A stretch of 64,000 nt of DNA, from contig BLZA01000017.1 of assembly GCA_013423385.1 (NCBI GenBank), positions 868,001-932,000 on the forward strand. The letters run 5' to 3'. Origin of the DNA: Naganishia liquefaciens. Its lineage: Eukaryota; Basidiomycota; Tremellomycetes; Filobasidiales; Filobasidiaceae. Shown one piece after another: positions 52,313-64,000 of the stretch. The position numbers and the translations under genes were made by a program. The notes below the pieces were generated by a model. The model did no database searches. It was not told the origin of the DNA and was given only the letters and a program-made list of their open reading frames with translations. The stretch's first letter is position 1, and the number at the start of each line of letters is the position of its first letter.

Positions 52313-55300
52313 TCAAATCGAAACAGTGTCGTTGAAAGGGTTGAGAGGATCATATGGGAACTTTCGAACTGCTACGTCCCCGGTATAATCCCAGAGATCA
52401 AAGGCCGTCGCCGCCTGGACAAAACAGGTTTTGGCTCAGCGCCTTGAATAGCCGCAAGACTAATACGACTCACCAAATCCACCATTCCTTCCATTGGCTT
52501 GGCCCCGAAAGTCTCGACCTCGGTCACATTTTCGTTGTTATAGCGGATTCGAATCTGCTGGGCGGTCTGTCTGGAAGCGTCGTGGTAAAGATAATTGTGA
52601 GGCGAGAAGACAAGGGATCCCTGGGCAAATGACATAGTCGTTGTCGGCAAGTCACCAGTCTGCGGATAGGGCGCAATCTAGGCTTAACACGAAAATAGGC
52701 ATTTCGCATTGCTGTTACTCACGATAGGAACATGATGCATGGCAATGTTAGCCCAGATTACGAGATCCTCTTGCACAAGAGACTCTCCATCGAAAAATTT
52801 ATTGAAATCGACGAGAGGTTGTCTTGTGTCCAGATTGTTATAGGGGTTGGCGCAATTGGGCTGCAAAACATCGCAAGATATCTAAATGTTAGTTGTGATA
52901 CACATAGAGCGCCGCAGAAATTACCTCTGTGTCTTTCTGCTTGGTGACATATAAGGGATGAGTCGCAAAGTGCTGTGCATTATGCAGGTTGGGAGACTCT
53001 TGAATGGTAAGATGATGGGCACCTCCGATCTCTGTACTCGGAATCAAAATCATGTGCGAAGTGTAATGGATTTGAATACGTACTAGGCGAAATTCTGTAA
53101 CCTCTTTGCTCTCCAAACTTGTTCACGCTGTCCTTGTTGACGACAACATACATTGTCTGTCCATTGTGGTCATAACCGATCTTGCTTTGGTCTTCGTTTT
53201 CAAGATACTTTTTGTCCAACTTCATCGTCGAGCGAGTCGCATTCGCCCACGAGTACTTGACCTCGGCCGGGACGACAGAATGCATCGCTCTAAGTGGAGT
53301 AAGAAAGGACCGTCAGCGGGAGGATCGGCAACAGAGACTGTGGCGTACAGAGTATTGGCAGTGCCCATGATGTCGAAATCAGCCTGGAAGAGAGGGGCGT
53401 CAGGTGCTATCTCCAGACGAAGGTTGCGTGGCTCACCTTGAACGTGAGAACATGGTCGTGCATGCTGCCCGAAAGACCATCATGGATATGATAGCCTACG
53501 TTGACGTGGTGTTAGAACAGCGACTTCCGCCTTTCGGCAGATGCTTACCATAATCGTCGTTCTTGGAATAGTAGGCACTCTGGATGTAACCTGACGCTCG
53601 TACTGTCGTTTCAAGCGAGCCGTCATGATAAAATGTGTAGTCGAAGGAATAGTCGTCTGCAAACAGCATCCCGTTATGATGCCGCGATTGGTTGATATCG
53701 CGAACGACTCACAATTTCCGACGGTCGCGACCGTTCGCACCACGAGACCAATGTTCTTGGTGGCCGAGACATACTCTGAAGACGAGTGTCGTTGCATCAG
53801 ATAGCCCATGTCAGATTCAAACAGGCAAATGGCCATCGGATGGGTCTTTGACAGCTCGTCGGCATGCCAAGTAGCAGGAAGGAAATGAGCGTAAGTTGGA
53901 CAGTCCATGCCCTTAACGAGATTGAACGACCAAGGTCCGAATCCTGCTCATCCGGATCCATAGTCAGATTAGCAATAAATTTGCGTCAAATGCTTTGAAC
54001 TGACCGTAGTACGAGTCCAGGTATCCGATACCGCTTTGCACGGGATCGTTACCGGCGTAGTGTGCGATAGCCTCCTGAAGACCGAGCTCGTAAAGGATGG
54101 TTTCGTTCTTGAACTTGATATTGAACAGACGTAAGCCGGTGTCCCGGGTGAAGGTGATGTAGAAGGTAAAGTCGCCCCATTCAACGTATTTCTGCTCTTC
54201 ATCCACGGCGAAGCGCTGACCTGCCGGTTGAATCTGTACTGGAGGTGGTAATGTGTCGAAGGGGAGATCTGGTCCGGTTTTATCGGTGGTGACCCAATCT
54301 CCACCCATGTTCGGTGTGGCCTTCTCGATTTTGCCCGCCTGCCAGGCTGCCCGGAACTCCTCTGTAGAAGCGTAGTATACGTCGTTGTAAAGCCATCCGA
54401 TGAGTCCCCAGCCTGAGGGGTCCCTTCCAGTTCCATCCCATTTGAAAAACAAACCCTGAATATTCCAGCTTAGCTGAATTCCACAAGAGACGATCACAGA
54501 ATAGTCGGCTTACTTGAGGCTGCAAAGTGGAAGCGTCGAAACCGTCGACCTGGCGCCAGTACGTGAGCCAATTGATAACCCTTCCTTCCTCATGCCTGGT
54601 TCGCAAGCGTTAGTTTCGTGCTCAATCACCGGGAAGAGGGCCAGCTCACCAAAGCGGGTCGATACCCCTGTTTATTAGCGACGCAGGTCAGCTGCACTAG
54701 CTTAAAGAGTACTTCGTTTAAGCGCCGGAACATACCAGATGTCCAAATCCGCCACAGTCTAAATAAGGCTTTATTGTTGAGGCAAGAACGGATTTCAGCA
54801 TGATCCTACGTACCGCATTGAGGAGATCTTGGATGATATCCTCCACCTCCATAGACAGGTTGAACCACCTCTCATACTGCCTTGAGTAGTCGGCGTCGTA
54901 ATTTCGAATCTTTGCAGTACCGGTGGTAGTAACCCAGTCATAGCTTGTATAGGTCATGTTCCCGCCGATTGGGCCGACGTAAAAATCTTGATAGTAGGGT
55001 TCTTCCGTAGCACCGAAACTGATGGTCGCCTTGGCGTATCGATCGGGAGCCGGCCCTGTGCCAGAGAGGTAAGACATCGCCTCACCCTTGTTAACATGGG
55101 CGAGATCGACGACAAGAATGGCGTTGTCCCATCTAGTCAAACGAGTGAAGTTGCAGGTTAGTCCTGTGTGCAGTCAGACACTGCGAGAATGCTTACTCTC
55201 CAGACCCTTGCGCCGCTGTCAAGTTGAGGGAGGGTTGATCATGTAAGAAAGAGATGACCGAAGCCGCTTCATCGTTGGATAGGGAGGCCCACACGTTCGC

Positions 55301-55483
55301 CTTCGGTGCAGACGTTATAGGCGCTGTCGAGGTCACATTCACCGCGTTGGAGTATCCATTACGCTTACGAAACTGGGGCCGAGAAAGCTTGGGATGATGG
55401 ACCGCGTTGACTTTCGGAGCCGGAGCAGCGAAGCTGGAGGAAAGGGCACCGAGAATACATAGTCCAACACTGATCGCCTTCAT
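52313..55483 (-). CDS. Secreted copper amine oxidase
   Basis: Fifteen exons (55197-55483, 54814-55132, 54736-54758, 54651-54668, 54514-54595, 54005-54455, 53713-53943, 53549-53656, 53437-53495, 53349-53383, 53084-53289, 52925-52998, 52723-52860, 52474-52677, 52313-52414) give 778 aa. The signal peptide is MKAISVGLCILGALSSSFAA. The catalytic domain has the active-site block AHYAGNDPVQSGIGYLDSYYG, the topaquinone site VGNYDYSF (NYDY; first Tyr becomes TPQ), the copper ligands in YHIHDG (HxH) and a third His in MHHVPI. It oxidises primary amines to aldehyde, ammonia and H2O2 outside the cell, probably for nitrogen scavenging. The TPQ tyrosine codon is split by the intron 53657-53712. The last two exons are chosen by splice strength and could be read otherwise. 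Potential N-glycosylation sites support secretion. Confidence 0.92.
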
Positions 55484-55908
55484 GGTCCGCAAAGTCGATT
55501 CCAAATTCGCTTCTCACCGCCTACGTTGGTTGAACACAAGGCTTCCGTGATGCAAATGGCGGACCTGTTTCCCTTATATCGTCCATCAAAGTTGCAAGCC
55601 GGCCTCGTTGCGGAACCCATCCTAGGCAACTTTCTTCTCACGGGTCGGTCTGTAGGCTTATCGTCCTTATCGGCAGAGATCGCTTTCTTGCATCTCAGTG
55701 GACAACGATAAGTTCAGACTGCTCAAGCGGTCCCCCTCCCCACCCACCGTCAAGAGAGCATGAAGGGAACGCCGAGCGGATAATCTTCCTTGACGAATCG
55801 AATCAAGCGGTAAACTCGTCTAGGACTTTCCACTCTTCTCGGGATCCGGGGATTTCAATCCATCTCGGCAAATTCAGGACATCCCGAAGGCTTGTTGTCT
55901 CCAGGGTC
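55484..55908. other. Intergenic region
   Basis: About 0.4 kb upstream of the amine oxidase. It should hold its promoter. No GATA-type array is evident by eye. Confidence 0.4.
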
Positions 55909-56252
55909 TTACCGGTCTACCAGCGTGGAAAGGGTAGGGGCTTGATTGTCCGCTTGGCCCACCGAGAAGCGAGGCGGAAGGTCGTTATCATCGTGAGACG
56001 TCGCCCGTCTCTCGATAACACTTGCTTGCAGAGTGTACTTGTAGCCAGCCTTATTGACGCGGATAGATAACGTCGAGAGAGCGCCTATGACCAAGACCTG
56101 AACGAGGGTCAGGCGAAGTATCAGCACAATCGGTTGAAACATTTCAAGAACAGCAGTCCGATTCGGATACTCACGAATTCCGGGGGATTTCCCTCTCTTC
56201 TCGGGCCTTGGGTGCGCGGTTTGGGCTTGGTGGCTGCACATGCAGTCGCCAT
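55909..56252 (-). CDS. Small protein of 88 aa with a possible membrane segment, unknown function
   Basis: Two exons (56175-56252, 55909-56097) join in phase 0 across a 77-nt intron with a GTGAGT donor and TTCAG acceptor. The N terminus is basic and Pro-rich (MATACAATKPKPRTQGPRRE). A short hydrophobic run FVLVIGALSTLSI follows, then VNKAGYKYTLQASVIERR and a polar acidic C terminus ending STLVDR. The pattern of basic N terminus and one hydrophobic stretch would suit a small mitochondrial or ER membrane protein, but no family is recognised. Confidence 0.55.
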
Positions 56253-57090
56253 AAGTACAGCGCTGATGAGGACGCCCCTACAACGCTAGACTAGATCCCT
56301 ATCGCTATCGGCTTGCCCGAGACCACGCCACGGCGAAGACAGCCTCAGAAGTTCAGAGCTTGCCATTTAGCTGTCAGATTCACACGCGAAAGAGCCTCCG
56401 CAAGCGGGGGTCTTGGCGTCCCTTCGGACATGTCCGTTCAGAGATAAGATATGACATACTCCGCTCTTCAATATGATATGCTTGCAATATGCTTGCAATA
56501 TGCTTGCAATATGCTTGCAATATGCTTGCTCGGCTTTACCGATACTCTATCCCCGAACAGCCTCTATAGTTCAGCCACGATTTAAGCGAGCAGAACCTCG
56601 CCACGTCAGAAAAGGTCAGAAGCATGTACTTGTGTGTCTAATTTGCCAGCTCATCGATTCATTGTGGTTGGCCTTACAGCGGGCCGTTGTTTGTTGCGAT
56701 AACCCCTACGATCAAAAATGCAGGATAAGATATCGCCAAAGGTTGGTAGATAGAGAGAATATGTCCACGGAGACTTGGTGCCGGCGTCGCCTATCTCATG
56801 CTGTGCGATAGGGCGCATCGTATCAAGGCTAGGCCAGATGACCCGGTTGAGGCCATTCGCATCTAAGAGCTGGATTTTACAACTGTTCTGAATTGTCTGA
56901 ATTGTCCGTGTGATGAGATCATGTTTAGCAGTCTTCCTTCCACACAAGTCGGAAGAGCAGAGATCCAAAAGGTCGCGCTTGGGAGGCCAAAAAGGAAATC
57001 GAAAACGGCGCCTGAATCATCATGAAGTCGTAGAGGGGCTTTCTGTATTGCAGGAAGCGCTCTTTTGCCGAGCCAGAGATTCCGTGACGC
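56253..57090. other. Intergenic region with minisatellite
   Basis: 0.8 kb between the small protein gene start and the 3' end of the SNF2 gene. The only structure is the 11-bp tandem array listed separately. Confidence 0.45.
56476..56529 (+). repeat. Minisatellite, 11-bp unit CTTGCAATATG, four full copies plus partials
   Basis: Four exact head-to-tail copies start at 56481, with a partial unit on each side. The copies are identical, which suggests recent slippage or expansion. It lies between genes. Confidence 0.95.
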
Positions 57091-60000
57091 CTAGGGTTGA
57101 TGATCGTCTTCAAGGCGGTCTCGTCGAATGTCGAAGAGATCAACCAAGTCTTGCAGGGTGAGCCGACCAAGCTTTCCCGTCTTGCCTTCACCATACGCTC
57201 CGTCGGCAAGTTCGGCTTTCCTGTAAAGCCGGAAGATAAGGGTCAGACTGATGAGAACTATCGCTGAACTCACTTCTCCTGGAGAGCCAAAATCCTCTGT
57301 TCGATTGAGTTTGGAATGACGATTCTTTGGACTTCAACGGGCTTTGTCTGGCCGATACGATGGAGTCGGTCAATCGCCTGTCGAGCAAAGGACATTACTC
57401 AAGGATGCGGCCAACATGATACAATGGATCTCACCTGCTGTTCAGTGGCATTGTTCCAGGCCAAATCCTGGTGTAAAGCTAAGTTTCAACAGTGTTTTTT
57501 GAAAGCGAGGTCCATATCACTTACGAGACAGATAGCTTTGTTCGCAATCGTTAAATTCAATCCAACGCCTGCAGATTCACAGTTCTCAGCACGTTCGACC
57601 TCAGAGAATCTTGTACCGCTGTCCAGGTCACATTGACTTACCACCAGCCTTTGTAGAGATGAGGATCACGCGGACAGGGTTTTTTGGGTTGGTGAAGTTT
57701 GCAATAGTCTCGTCTCGGTCGGCCTTCGACATTCCCCCAGTGTACGTGAAGCATTTGATGTCCTGCATATGTAGATTGTCCTTCACAAGGTCGATAAAGC
57801 TGACGAACTGAGAGAAGATGACGATCTTGTCTTCGTCATTGTCGTTGAGCCATCGATTAACCAATTCACTCGTCTTCCTCATTTTGGCAGACCTACAGTC
57901 ATTGGCTGTCAGCTGTCATGTGTCGTATTGCCGACGAGGCAACGTACGGAAGGACAACAGGCTCGTCTTCGTCATCAAGGTCTAACGCTTTTGCCTTACC
58001 TTTCCCTTTACCCTTTCCTTGCACGCCACCCATCGCTCTCATATTCAGATCCTAAGGAACGTTAAGATGAGTTTGATGCGGCTAACAAACGCTCCGACAA
58101 CTTACTTCCAGCATGTCGTCTTGTTCAAGTTTGACATCTTCGTCCTTAACCTTCTTTTCGGGCTCAAAGGCAGATGCAACGAAGAGGTTGTCGCCGTTGA
58201 TGCCTTCTCGGCACATCGGACAACTCTAGAAGCTCAAGCGCTCAGCGAGGATCACTTGAAACGCGGAAAATCACGCACAATCTTACTGCCCGGCGCGATT
58301 AGACCGGAGTCGAGGTCTTGCTGATGCTTCTTCGTGATGTCGGTTACGCAACCAAGGCAGTAAGAGTGAAGACAGGCTAGGAAGCAAGAAAGAGACGGTC
58401 AGCTGAATCCTGTGCAATCCAGGAGCTCAAGTTACAAGTGATTCGCTCATTGTCCATGAATGGATCGAAGCAGATTGCGCACTGGAAGTCGCCTTCTTCG
58501 CCGTTGGCTTGCGCCTCATCCTCACTTTGACGCTTGGATAACCTGGACGAATAAAACTGTCATGAGAAACAACGATTCTGAACCGCCGAGAATGCCTGAC
58601 TTTTGTTTGATTCTCTCCACCAAAGTGTCACCACCGAATCTGCGAGCCTATCAAGAGAAGTCACTGAGTTCCAGGCCTAGTCACGAACAGCTGTGTGAAC
58701 CCACCCTCGCCAACTCTTCTTCGGGGTTGAGATTCTGGTTGGCCTGGAATGCTTGGTGATTCGCCAAGCGATCGTCGCCAGCTTCGAGAAGAAGGCTGAC
58801 ATCGGATCCATGCGGTCAGCGTATACGGTCGCAACGTTATTACTCGGTACGCACTCGTCGTAATGTCCGACTTCGCCTGCCTTTCGTACAAGCAAGATTG
58901 CATGAGCGCATAGTTGTCGGAGACGAAGAATCATGATCAAAACGTGACGCATGTTTTTCAATACTGTGCCGGCTTTCAGATATCGATTGAACTGCAACCG
59001 TGCCTTGTGTTCGACTGGGGTTCGGAAAACGGCATCGAAATCATTCTTAGCTTCATGTTCGGAAAGACACTTACTAGCAGTGTACAAGTTTCGTTCATCT
59101 TCGTCAAAGTCTTCCTCGAGAACCTCGACCGTCTTCTCAGGCAACTGCAACAATGGCTTGCCATCGATCAGGGTATCCTTTGTTCGTCGCAGACAACCGA
59201 ACTTCAAAATAGCTTGGATTCGATTGCAGGCGGTCTGTCGAAGAAAGTAAGAATAGGTAGATGGCCAACCACAATCAGCGAAGACCTACCCTTGGAGCCT
59301 TGTTTTCCAGTCTGATAATTCGATCGCGCTTCAGAAAGTAAGGTATTGTTGAACGCCTGAACGTGATTTGACCATGTCGCCAGCAACTGTACTTACAAAG
59401 GTATCCCAATCCGCACATTCACTTAGAGCGAGGAAATGAAAATAGGAGTACATGTCTTGAAGCGAGTTGACGATCAGAGTCCCACTTAAAACCCAACGAT
59501 TGACAGCATCCAATTCAAAGCAGGCTTGCGCAGCTCTAGTCCGCTTGTTTCTGATCTGTGCTGCTTCATCGAGAATCACACGGTACCAGTGAATAAGCGC
59601 AAGTGGTCCGTGCCTTTTCTGAGCAGAGCGGAATTCATCGCTATCCGCAGCCGAGTCGTCAATGAAATCGTTTGCTGTGCTCCTCTTCTTTGGTCTTTCA
59701 GGAGGAGGGAATTGTTGAACGAGAGTGCCATAAGCTAAAAGAGTTGTATGAGCTTGAACGACATCCCGTTGTGGGTTGACTCACTTGTGAGCACGACGTC
59801 GTACTTCTTCAGGCGCTTCTTGTTCATGCCTTTGATGTTGGCAGCCCCGTGGAAGACGAAGACAGTGAGCTGACCATACGTCTTTTGTTCAATCTCGACT
59901 TTCCACTGTTCCAGCAAGGCCAGAGGCGCAACGATCAAAGTGGTTTTGCAATTCATATCCTGAGAAGGGTTTGCAACCATGGTGGCGGTAGCCTGTATAG

Positions 60001-62189
60001 TTTTGCCGAGACCCATGGAATCTGCCAGAATGCCGCCGTGGTGTTTGCCCTTCTCCATATGAATCATCCACTGGACACCGATGATCTGATGTGGCATCAA
60101 CTTTACTTGCATACCGGGTAACAAAGCGTCCATATGAGCCAAGCCGAGCTTTTTAGCAGCTTCAGCAACCGTGACATTTTCTGAAAAGTTGTCGAGGGCA
60201 TCCTTGAAGAACGTCTGCAAGCTGAGAAGTCGAGCGTTATGTCAGCAGAAGGATACTCAAGCGACGAAAGACTTACTCTTCCGCATTTCGACCAGAGAGT
60301 CGATGATTCTCCATCGCCTCCTCGTTGTCTGGGCCGCTGAATCCGCTAAAAGCAGATGCCATAGCCATAGCCCTCGCCACGTCGGCGGCTCCAGAATATG
60401 CAGGCATGAATCTGTTTTGAGGGGCAAGGCTGCGGGACAAGCTGGACATATGACTGGCTTCTTGGGGCAGACGTCCTTTCTAGATGATCAGAAAGCAGCA
60501 GTCAGCAAGACCGTGTATGGGTTCATCCATTATCGTGACGCACTGCTCTCATATCAGCCTTGACAATCTCCGTGACGCCCGGAAGGTGATGCGCGATTTC
60601 AGGAAAGAATCCAGCAGCCTTGATTCCGGGCGCTTCTTTCCGAATTTCATAACCTCCCAGGTACTGGATGTAACTCTTGAGCTTGTTGATGTTTGCGGGT
60701 GTTCTACTGAATTCTGGCAGAGTTGTCGCTTTTCGGCACATGGCAATCTGTATCGCAACATCGAGTTCTGTGCTCAATGTTCCGGTCAGCTTTTACGACA
60801 TTATTGTTTCAAGAGAACCACTTACCTGCTTCGGTGATGAAATTGTTGTCGGTAGCGGCAGCGCCGGCAGGCGCAATTCCAACAGCTGCAATCGAAGGGG
60901 CGGGACCTGGCTCATTGGGCTTGATATCTTCCGCCGTCGCGTCTACAGAATCAGCGATAACATCGAAATGAGGCTTAACATTTTCCATAGAGCGCACGGC
61001 AGGAACAGAAGTTGGAACATTCGCAGCAGAACTCCATCCGAAAGGATCCATAGATAACCTTGCGGTATCCGCCCTTCGACTATTTACGATCGCATTGAGT
61101 TGTTCCTGAACGCTGTCTTTGCGGTCTGACTGTGATCGTACGTCGCTTCCGGATGCGAATCCTGGACCTGATGGTCGAAGTCGTTTGTTCTTGAACTTCA
61201 TGTCATCGTCGCTCTCGCTGTCGGACACGACAAAAATGGGTCTCTTGTCCGCTGTGAAAGGAAAACGTCAGAGCAAAGTTCTCGCAACCCTATTTGTGCT
61301 GTATCTTACCAGTCTTCGGCTTGCTGTTGCTAAAGGCTACTTCAGGTTTTACGTCCGCGGTTGCCGCTGCCGCACACATGTGCGCTTGACGTTCACTCGT
61401 TCCATCAAAGCTAGACATCGATTCCCTGGTCGTCGGTTGTCGTTCGCTCGCCGACGTCCCATACATTCCCGAGTTGTTCTTGCTCAGTATAGCGCTGGAA
61501 GGCTGACTTCGCGATGATGTCGACGTAACAGGTGGCTTTCCTGCTGCTTCTCGCGCGGCTTGCGCTCTCGCTTTCTTAGCCTCTCTCTATCGCAATGAAT
61601 CAGAACACCCGGAAAAGACAAGAACAAGAAGAGACGATGTACCTTTTTCCTCGACTCCTGTCGCTTGTCTCGCGCTAGTCTATGTGCGGGGTCGTTTCGA
61701 CAGTGAGCCTGATAGGGGTAACAAGATTAGGTGATAACAAGGAATGCAGGCGGAACCGACTGACTCGGTACGGGTCGAAGCTGCCCAGTCCGATGCTCTT
61801 GCCTCCATCAGGTTTGCGGTAATCGTGAGTTAGGGGGATGTCCGCAAGACAGTCGCCTTCTAGACCTGTGGTGGTAGATGCGTCGTCAATGGCTTCCTAC
61901 GGCAGGCGAAAACCCACATACAGGTGACCACGCCATAGGCAATCGTATCTGATCCTGGTACATGGCATTCGATGACGAACTCGTCGTCTTCCGGGTTGGT
62001 GATCATAAATTGCTTGATAGGTTCAAACAGAAATGGAGGGACAGGCTAAAGGACGAATGGTGAGATGCCGCAGGCCAATGATGGTCCCACGCAAACACTT
62101 ACGGTCACATCATCGCCGTCGTCGAGACTTAAGCACTTTCGCACCTGCTTCCACACCGCAGTGTCGTCTGGGACGGTGCTGGCAGCCAT
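57091..62189 (-). CDS. SNF2-family ATPase with RING insert (Rad5/Rad16/Uls1 group)
   Basis: Twenty-four exons sum to 1255 aa. In minus order the first are 62103-62189, 61922-62045, 61765-61865, 61643-61708, 61310-61586, 60826-61251, 60544-60767, 60277-60479, 59785-60221, 59397-59734; the last are 57435-57467, 57274-57377 and 57091-57220. After about 550 mostly disordered residues comes the helicase: [16 protein letters not shown], Walker [40 protein letters not shown] box ([11 protein letters not shown]), LSGTLIVNS. The RING lies between lobes: [25 protein letters not shown]. Lobe 2 has [43 protein letters not shown]. Such proteins remodel DNA-bound complexes and ubiquitylate targets in repair. 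HIRAN is not seen, so Rad16/Uls1-like is favoured over Rad5. Confidence 0.9.
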
Positions 62190-63208
62190 CGGAGCGTTTC
62201 GAGCGTTTTCTTGATCGCTCGAGTCCTCGACGTGACAAGGCTCATATGGTATCCTTCGAGGTGATGCCGGGTGGTGGCCAACACGATACCCTTACGCTGG
62301 CCACGCCGCTGCCATCATCCATCTGATGATGCCATCATTAATTTGCCTCGACGTTGAAAGTGCATCTATGTACACTGCGAAGCTCGACGCGTCGTAGCAC
62401 ACAAAATCAACAGATCGTCGCGTGCACATGAAACCGCACACGAGGCAGACTGAGAGAAATTACCTCAGCACTCCTCGAGCGGAACTCGACCCAAGTCGAC
62501 CTCTCCCCTAGCTTTCTCATCACCGGCAAAGGTCGAGCCCAAATCAATCAGAGAGAGAGAGACTGATGCCCAAGCGATGCAAAAGAAATCGCGGGTACGA
62601 TGCTATGGCAGTGGCCAGACGAGCAGGAGCGTCCCCGCTTCACCGTACGACAAACAGCCTGAATCGATTCCACATTTTAGAGGAAGGATGTACAAGTACG
62701 CATCACACACTTGAACTCCACTCTGCGTTTGCACTTTTACTACCGAATTCTTCGCTACTGCTGGATGCCTGGGTGGCTTCTGCCCACAAAGAGATCTAGG
62801 GTCAGCCGAAGAATTACGCCCCGTTCCATGTCCTGACAACGGATGACAATGTCTTCGAGACATCTTGCTGATAAATCCTTCCTGTTGGCGGACTGCTATC
62901 ACAGGCTAGGAAATTGGAATCCTGGTTGGCTCAATTGTGGCTGCTTCTGAGTTATCTAGAGTGCTGGCATCGACGCCGTCGTAGGGCATGAACCAAAGTC
63001 TATACCACCCACCACCTATAGGGATCCAGATCGAATGTCCCGTTAGATTCCGGGCGCACTTCGAAGCTCGCGTTCGCGTACAACAAAGTAACAAAGTACA
63101 CGCGCTCAACTCGATTGTTGAGCAGCGAATGCAGTGCACTTTTCATCAGAAAGATCCATTGACGTTCTACTTGTGCCGGACTCCTGCAGCTTCTCGAGAC
63201 GGACCGAC
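62190..63208. promoter_or_regulatory. Divergent region between the SNF2 and PRMT5 genes
   Basis: About 1 kb between two start codons on opposite strands. A short GA dinucleotide tract lies near 62551. Frames on either strand are unconvincing. Confidence 0.45.
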
Positions 63209-64000
63209 ATGGCCTCGGCATCTCGTCTGCCCATCGCTCTTCACCTCACGCAGCATTCGTTGCCGCCATCATCCGCAGTCGCGGCGACATCCAGCCCCGT
63301 TGAGCATCTCACCGAGCAAGCACTCAAGGCGGATTACGACCTCGTCTGTGTCCCGCTCGCCAATGATCTTTGGCGTGAACGCTGGGAGAGGCTATGCTTG
63401 CGTGCGCCAGATGAAGAAGAAGATGTCTTTGACGGAAATCACAGTGCTGATGCCAAGGATTGGGTGGAGAGGGAGAGAGCGAGGTTCGAGACGGCCAAGG
63501 AAGCAGAAGCCTGGAGGAGCAATGCAAGTTTCAAGCGAAGTGAATTGAACATCACGAGATTAGGTGGGTCTACTGCCATTGTCTCGCATTTGCAGCTGAC
63601 GATTTATGCCTGGATGAAGAGGAAACCGAAAGAACCATTGCACTCGCGTCAAGCTGGCTCGAGCTTGATTCAGAGGATGAGGGTATCCGCTTCGATTCCG
63701 AGCTAGTACGCACCTGTCCATCGTACCTTGCACGTTGCTTACATCGTCTTCTCAGGCACTCCGTCAGGAACTCGCTCTAGCTCTTCACCTTTCTATCCCG
63801 ACTCTGATCATTCCCCCTCCGCTGCCCGAAAATCGTGCGCACTTGCCGTCATATGCTCGAGCTATCGCATCGCTACTGGAGATGGGCGGGGAAGGGGCTC
63901 AAACGCGGATCAGTATACGGATTGGGATCAGTGACCGTCCGCCGACAGCCGTAACGTCGCCCAGCACCCAGGGTTTCGGTAACGCTGGAAACAGCATGAT
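63209..64000 (+). CDS. PRMT5: Type II protein arginine methyltransferase PRMT5/Skb1/Hsl7, 5' part (runs off window)
   Basis: Exons 63209-63563, 63596-63705 and 63756 onward encode the N-terminal TIM-barrel part. Marks are ADYDLVCVPLANDLWRERW, a block EAWRSNASFKRSELNITRL, an acidic ALASSWLELDSEDEG stretch, then LALRQELALALHLSIPTLII, which matches the PRMT5 barrel strand and helix. PRMT5 makes symmetric dimethylarginine on histones and Sm proteins; yeast relatives control morphogenesis checkpoints. The catalytic domain lies outside the window. The first intron is only 32 nt; removing it is required for the frame. The start is the first ATG with the expected leader length. Confidence 0.85.

Noticed and set aside
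1-64000. tRNA, rRNA, CRISPR arrays, transposons, LTR elements or viral fossils
   Set aside because: I scanned for B-box-like motifs, long repeats, terminal repeats and reverse transcriptase, integrase or transposase motifs and saw none. A covariance-model and repeat search would be decisive.

Overview
The window is nuclear DNA of a basidiomycete fungus, most likely a Tremellomycetes-type yeast. The evidence is intron-dense genes (I could place about 170 introns, mostly 47-70 nt), very small internal exons, several GC-AG introns, and fungal families such as Het-C, a Zn2Cys6 regulator, an Aft1/Atf1-type bZIP, Rad5/Rad16-like SNF2-RING, Ssu1/TDT and fungal DHA1 transporters. The class-level call is inference from gene style. 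Exon chains were built by hand from splice sites, phase and family conservation. Almost every complete chain closes to a multiple of three with a stop.

Left part (1-20 kb): 3' end of a hybrid histidine kinase or response regulator; a DHA1 multidrug transporter; the SURF4/Erv29 ER cargo receptor; a Gly/Met/Tyr-rich small protein; a 16-exon Het-C protein with a FUS-like SYGQ-rich tail; a Cdc25/Ych1-type rhodanese phosphatase; a small presequence-like protein; the type I J-protein Ydj1 with CAQQ farnesylation box; uracil-DNA glycosylase.

Middle part (20-45 kb): VPS37 (ESCRT-I), divergent from UNG; a Zn2Cys6 transcription factor; an aminoglycoside-phosphotransferase-fold kinase; a divergent ATF/CREB bZIP with an overlapping uORF; a ZNF706/4F5-like small zinc finger; a 2.8 kb stretch with no supported gene; a sugar transporter; an ETHE1-like mitochondrial persulfide dioxygenase; NADP-isocitrate dehydrogenase with a spliced presequence; a Gon7-like acidic protein; ribosomal protein eS21; adenine phosphoribosyltransferase.

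Right part (45-64 kb): an AAAP amino-acid permease; an Ssu1/TDT sulfite-type exporter; a secreted copper amine oxidase; a small possible membrane protein; an 11-bp minisatellite; a 24-exon SNF2-RING ATPase; and the 5' part of PRMT5, divergent from it. From about 18 kb to 29 kb the DNA looks visibly more GC-rich than its flanks.

The genes do not form one pathway or cluster; this is a gene-dense euchromatic segment. No tRNA, rRNA, CRISPR, transposon or viral fossil was recognised. The most unusual content is at the RNA level. Microexons of 6, 9, 9, 12, 14 and 16 nt each restore conserved residues. There are four GCAAGT-type GC-AG introns. In two genes the sorting signal at the C terminus (KKxx in SURF4, CaaX in Ydj1) exists only if a final intron is removed before an ultrashort last exon.
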